Source of the DNA: Mucilaginibacter gossypiicola
GTDB taxonomy: Bacteria; Bacteroidota; Bacteroidia; Sphingobacteriales; Sphingobacteriaceae
DNA length: 64,000 nt
Reading direction: 5' to 3'
NCBI RefSeq assembly: GCF_900110105.1
Contig: NZ_FOCL01000005.1
Location: 372,001 to 436,000 of the forward strand
The notes under the pieces were generated by a model. The model worked only from the letters and a program-made list of their open reading frames with translations, was not told the DNA's origin and made no database searches. Within the stretch, counting starts at the first letter, position 1. Each line of letters begins with the position of its first letter. The position numbers and the translations under genes are program-made. Positions 60,211 through 64,000 of the stretch are shown one piece after another.

Positions 60211-60313
60211 CTTTTTATTGCAATTGCCCCTTATAATTTATACAAGGTTTCATTGACAAGGTATTCGCGCAAAAGCGTGTGGGTTTAATAGATTTTTATA
60301 GCTACCCCGGGGA

Positions 60314-61546
60314 TTATTGCTGCGGCAGTTTATCAAAGTCAATAGCAGGGGGGATGCCGTTAGCTTCACGGGTTATTACCGTGCCGTAAGGTGTAACGCC
60401 AACTGTTTTAAATCCTCCCGAAAACATGTAGAACCATTTTCCGTCGACACCGCTGCCATAATCAAATCTCGGGTGTTTTACCTTATCGGCAGTGGTGGTG
60501 AAGCGGGCTGTGGTTAACTCCATCCATTTGCCGCCTGGCGTGCATATCCATTGGTTACCGTAACGGGCCGAAAAATAATCCGCACCGTTATCGCCAAAAT
60601 TTTCAACAAACGAGTACAGACCGGTAAGCAGTTTGCCACCGGTTTTGGTTTTATCCCATTGGGCTATTAATTTCCATTCTCCGTTTTCAGGTGCGTAGTA
60701 GTAGGCGGTAAATATAGTATGGTCGCCGGCAGGTTTTGCGCCAACAAGTAGTTTATAAACAACATCGGCTTTCCAGTTAAATACCAGGTGACTGTGGCCA
60801 CCGGAACCTTCATTACCAAATTCGCCGGTAAACACGCCTGCGCCTTTTTTAATAAGGGTTACCGCATAGTCAGACGGGATCTCTTTCGGATCATTGGTAT
60901 TGTAAGCGCTCCAAACCGAAAATATAAAACGCTTCTCGTTTTTTGAATTATGTTGAATGCCCATATAGCCACCGCTAAAGCCGTTGGTTTCATAATAAGC
61001 GTTAACCGAGGTGTCGGCTATTTTTGGTACCGATACCTCACTGTAAAACCAGGCAGCAACACTGTTTCCCGGAACCTTATAAGTGAGGTGTGTTGCAGGA
61101 GCTCCTTTATACTGGCTGTTGTTAAATTTAACATCCTGCGCCGCTGCCCCTGAAAGCACAGCGGCCGACACATCAGGTAGTTTGTTACCCCCGTTTTGTT
61201 TTATCTCAATAAAATGATAACCAGGTTTGGTTATAGCATATGTTGTAACAGGCACCAGGCTATAGGCTGTTGAAGGTTTTACTTTTATGACGGTGGTTTT
61301 GCCCTGACCATCAAGCCTGCAACTTATTTTGGTGCCATCTTGGTCTTTTGCTTTAAGCGCTACCTGCAAAGCACCGTTTTGTTTGGTAAGAAAATATACC
61401 CTGTAATAATTATGGTTAACGGCATACCCGCTGCCCGATACAGGCACGGTAACACTGTTTGCAGTATCAACAGCCTGTGCGTATACAGCCGAAAGGGGGG
61501 CAACTAAAATAATAGCCAGTAAAAAAGGTTTAAACAATTTTAGCAT
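60314..61546 (-). CDS. DUF3472-type secreted protein
   Basis: The 410-aa precursor has a signal peptide (1-23, VYA-QA). The N-terminal part (about 30-135) looks like a DUF5077-type beta domain with VTVPVSGSGYAVNHNYYRVYFLTKQNGALQVAL. The rest matches DUF3472 proteins: WFYSEVSVPKIADTSVNAYYETNGFSGGYMGIQ, IFSVWSAYNT, SHLVFNWKADVVYKLLV. These accompany carbohydrate loci and act in the envelope; exact role unknown. A LacI-type site lies 74 bp upstream. Confidence 0.75.
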   Translation of the reverse strand: MLKLFKPFLLAIILVAPLSAVYAQAVDTANSVTVPVSGSGYAVNHNYYRVYFLTKQNGALQVALKAKDQDGTKISCRLDGQGKTTVIKVKPSTAYSLVPVTTYAITKPGYHFIEIKQNGGNKLPDVSAAVLSGAAAQDVKFNNSQYKGAPATHLTYKVPGNSVAAWFYSEVSVPKIADTSVNAYYETNGFSGGYMGIQHNSKNEKRFIFSVWSAYNTNDPKEIPSDYAVTLIKKGAGVFTGEFGNEGSGGHSHLVFNWKADVVYKLLVGAKPAGDHTIFTAYYYAPENGEWKLIAQWDKTKTGGKLLTGLYSFVENFGDNGADYFSARYGNQWICTPGGKWMELTTARFTTTADKVKHPRFDYGSGVDGKWFYMFSGGFKTVGVTPYGTVITREANGIPPAIDFDKLPQQ

Positions 61547-61619
61547 AGTGGTAAAGTTTACATTTATAGTTATTTACAAATGAAACCATTGCAGTTCAAA
61601 TGAACTATTAAACCTCTGT

Positions 61620-61631
61620 GCAAACGTTAGC
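61620..61631. promoter_or_regulatory. LacI-type operator before the DUF3472 gene
   Basis: GCAAACGTTAGC, near-palindrome centred on CG, 74 bp upstream of the minus-strand start. Confidence 0.5.
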
Positions 61632-61813
61632 ATAAAATAAAGGCGGGATTTAATAACAGCGCCGGCAGGTAGTTTATATAATTAAACGGGCACAGATCGC
61701 CTCGAAAAATAAGCTAAAGAAGCCAAAGTAATGATATGGCTTTGTTATCAGTTAACCGGCAAGGATAAGTTTTGCCTGTACGTTGTTAAATTATAACCTG
61801 TTTATTTAAATTT

Positions 61814-62167
61814 CAAACGTTTGCGTAATAGTTGTGCTACGTTAATTGTTAGTTTGAACTATGTAGCCGGACACATCCAATACCCGGTAAAGGGATTTAT
61901 GCTAAAGCTTCCCGTTACAAATATACTTGGTAAAATATTACCTGTTTAATATGTACAAACGGTTGTGTAACAATAAAAAGTAACATTTTATACCTGTTTT
62001 GATTCATTCCAACTCTGCTGTTTGGACTTAAGGTTGGCTTGGCCGGCTAAAATTCGCGACTTAACTAAAATGAAATTTATATTCTTTTAATGATTAATTA
62101 ACCTTGGTCGTGTTGCTGATATGTGTAAAATAACCATAACAATGGTTGAGCTAATCAATCGTTTGCG
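61814..62167. promoter_or_regulatory. Three further LacI-like sites before the SusC gene
   Basis: CAAACGTTTGCG (61814-61825), ACAAACGGTTGTGT (61955-61968) and half-like AATCGTTTGCG (62157-62167). All centre on AACG/CGTT. They lie in the 1-kb divergent region between the DUF3472 and SusC genes (61547-62569), which has no genes; the rest of it shows nothing recognised. Confidence 0.5.
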
Positions 62168-62569
62168 TTGACAACAAAAAGATTTATCCAAAATCAATTA
62201 TTTAGTTTTAGATAAATGACCTGAACATCAGTTCACTATTCAATTAGGTAACGTTTGATTTTAGCTTACGGTTGCCATTTACTAAACCAAACCATATCCG
62301 CCAGGGATCTGGGTCCTGCTTGCAAATCCTTTAACATACAATATATATGATCAAAACCTTTACACTTCGCTATTCAAGAATCAGCATTTTGAATTTACAG
62401 CTCTCCCGGGAGGCATTCGTCGTCATGGTTAACGATTAATTTTTCGTTCCCCAATAAATTTTAAGCGTTCATAATTCCACGCCAGAAACATACTCGTTTC
62501 AGGCGACAGGATAGCTATGTCCTAAAAGTTCAAACCAGTTTAACAAAGCTTTATCAATAAAATTAATCA

Positions 62570-64000
62570 ATGCGAATGAAAATGAACCGAATTAGTACAG
62601 CCGTTATTTATATGGCCCTGCTATTACCTTTTGGTGTCGCCAGGGGATATGCAGTAACATATAAGGCTGCTGCTTTTAATTACCACACTTGTTTTTGGCA
62701 GGATACTACTGATACAGCCAAAAAGAAGGCCGATACGTTAATATCAGTAAAAATACGCCGGGCTTTGGTAAAGGGCTTAAAGGATTCTCTTAATATGGAA
62801 ATCTCCAAGCTTAGCCCCAACCTGTCGTTACAGCAAATGCTGAAAGGGAATATCCCCGGCTTATACGTTCAGGAAACTACCGGCGAACCGGGTACCGAAC
62901 AAAGCATGATCATACGTGGTTTATCATCGCCCTTGTTCAGCAAAAATGATATTTACAACCAGCAGCCCGCTGTTTATTTGAATGGCATTCCGCTTATTCA
63001 GGAAAGTTCATTTGTTTATGATATTCAGAAATACAATTTTAACCGCATAGGGCCTGCTACCAACCTGCTTGCCGGTATTGATGCAAGCAACATCAACTCC
63101 ATAGAGGTTATTAAAGATCCGCTTGAGCTGGCCAAGCTGGGGCCCAATGCGGCAAACGGCGCTATCTGGATCACTACCAAGGTTGCTAAATCAGGTGTGA
63201 GGCAGTTAAATGTGAACAGCTATTTTGGTTTTGTACAGGCCAGTAGGGTAAATACCACCAATGCCGAGTACGAGAACCTGTTCCGCAAGCCCTTTTATCA
63301 GAAATATGCTACCGAAAGTGATTATCTGAACTATCCGGGTTATTTAAGGGACTCAACTAATACTGATTATTATGGGCCAGCAAGGTGGAATGACCTGTAT
63401 TATCAGAATACACCCATTCACTCGATTGACCTCGGTTTGACCGGCGGATCAGACCGGGCCAACTTCCGTTTCTTTGGCTCTGCTACCACTAATGCCGGTA
63501 ATGCCGATAATACCGCGCTGAACCGTTACACGGCGTCGTTCCAGATCAATATGCTGCCATTTAGCTGGCTAACCATTTCAAGTATGGTTAATGCCAACCG
63601 TATGGATCGCGACAGAAACCGTAACCTGCGCGACCGCTTTGCCGAAACCCGCTACATCCCCGACCTGTACAACCCGCTGCCTCCAAGTGCAACTACCTAC
63701 CAGGCTTTATTAAACGAGTACGATAAAAACATCGACAACAACAGAACAACCGTTGTTAACGGCTACCTGTCATTAGGTGTGGATCTGAAAAAAGTGAAAA
63801 TTCTCTCCAACCTGAGCTTTGATTATAACCAGGGTACAAGGGATGTATTTTATCCTTCAACCTTAATGGAGGGTAATAATTATGTATCTAATTATTTAGG
63901 CTATAACCAGCGTTTTAAGATCGACAACAGTATTAACTATACTAAGGAGCTGGGTAAAGATCACAAATTTGTTTTTGCAGCAGGCCAGTCATACCAAACC
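62570..64000 (+). CDS. SusC-like TonB-dependent receptor, 5' part
   Basis: The frame is open from ATG 62570 to the window end (477 codons). After a signal peptide (about 1-28) comes a short linker and a TonB plug: LSLQQMLKGNIPGLYVQETTGEPGTEQSMIIRGLSSP, PAVYLNGIPLIQ, INSIEVIKDPLELAKLGPNAANGAIWITTK. Barrel strands follow. The N-terminal carboxypeptidase-like domain usual in SusC is absent or much shortened. It imports an oligosaccharide across the outer membrane with a SusD partner, presumably downstream. It diverges from the DUF3472 gene, with LacI-type sites between. Confidence 0.88.
   Translation, partial: MRMKMNRISTAVIYMALLLPFGVARGYAVTYKAAAFNYHTCFWQDTTDTAKKKADTLISVKIRRALVKGLKDSLNMEISKLSPNLSLQQMLKGNIPGLYVQETTGEPGTEQSMIIRGLSSPLFSKNDIYNQQPAVYLNGIPLIQESSFVYDIQKYNFNRIGPATNLLAGIDASNINSIEVIKDPLELAKLGPNAANGAIWITTKVAKSGVRQLNVNSYFGFVQASRVNTTNAEYENLFRKPFYQKYATESDYLNYPGYLRDSTNTDYYGPARWNDLYYQNTPIHSIDLGLTGGSDRANFRFFGSATTNAGNADNTALNRYTASFQINMLPFSWLTISSMVNANRMDRDRNRNLRDRFAETRYIPDLYNPLPPSATTYQALLNEYDKNIDNNRTTVVNGYLSLGVDLKKVKILSNLSFDYNQGTRDVFYPSTLMEGNNYVSNYLGYNQRFKIDNSINYTKELGKDHKFVFAAGQSYQT

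Overview
The window looks like a Sphingobacteriaceae (Mucilaginibacter/Pedobacter-type) chromosome. It carries Bacteroidota-style tra genes (TraJ-TraN, MobC-type coupling protein), a TAnnTTTG promoter, a Bacteroidota histone H1-like peptide, and a SusC/GH31 sugar locus. Assignments are by eye from translated sequence and motifs; no database search was run.

Layout. (1) 1-15.5 kb: GC-richer conjugation module on the + strand. It holds three paralogous secreted proteins in the VirB5 slot, TraJ/K/L/M/N, a MobC-type coupling protein, an M23 peptidase fused to an ArdC-like protein, a DUF3945/DUF4099-type protein and two pairs of duplicated unknown genes. No relaxase, VirB4 or integrase is seen, so this is one arm of a larger ICE. 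(2) 15.5-33.5 kb: cargo. It includes a frameshifted alpha/beta hydrolase, two related GNAT enzymes, a histone H1-like peptide, HigBA, an oxidoreductase, HxlR/DoxX/hydrolase, SDR plus a frameshifted AraC regulator, and a beta-lactamase-family serine hydrolase. Three genes are each broken by a single-base shift. (3) 33.57-55.30 kb: an AT-rich integrative element between direct repeats of the 3' half of a tRNA-Arg(TCT). Its tyrosine recombinase sits at the right end. Each end has a tandem pair of TGGCACAC-type repeats with an 11-bp period, probably integrase arm sites. Cargo is defence-like: an NDT/TIR-like domain fused to a PcrA/UvrD-type Tudor domain, an AlbA_2 protein, a degenerate N6-methyltransferase, an OLD-like ATPase, a HEPN-like protein and an odd SF2 helicase-like protein. 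It also has small secreted Cys- and Gly-rich proteins, an array of diverged paralogues and a GC-rich, strongly structured gene-less block. (4) 55.3-55.86 kb: apparent relic of the left end of a related element. (5) 55.86-64 kb: chromosomal sugar locus with GH31 glycosidase, sugar-kinase-like phosphotransferase, DUF3472-type protein and the start of a SusC receptor, with LacI-type operator palindromes in the promoters.

Neither tRNA fragment has a 5' half, and sequence resembling element ends lies outside both repeats. The simplest model is serial insertion at one tRNA-Arg gene, the intact gene lying left of the window, with the conjugation/cargo block and the 21.7-kb element stacked in tandem. 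The best candidates for undescribed biology are the NDT-like/Tudor fusion, the structured block at 44.34-44.96 kb, the M23-ArdC fusion with a degraded metallopeptidase motif, and a shared 17-bp operator in front of unrelated small genes.
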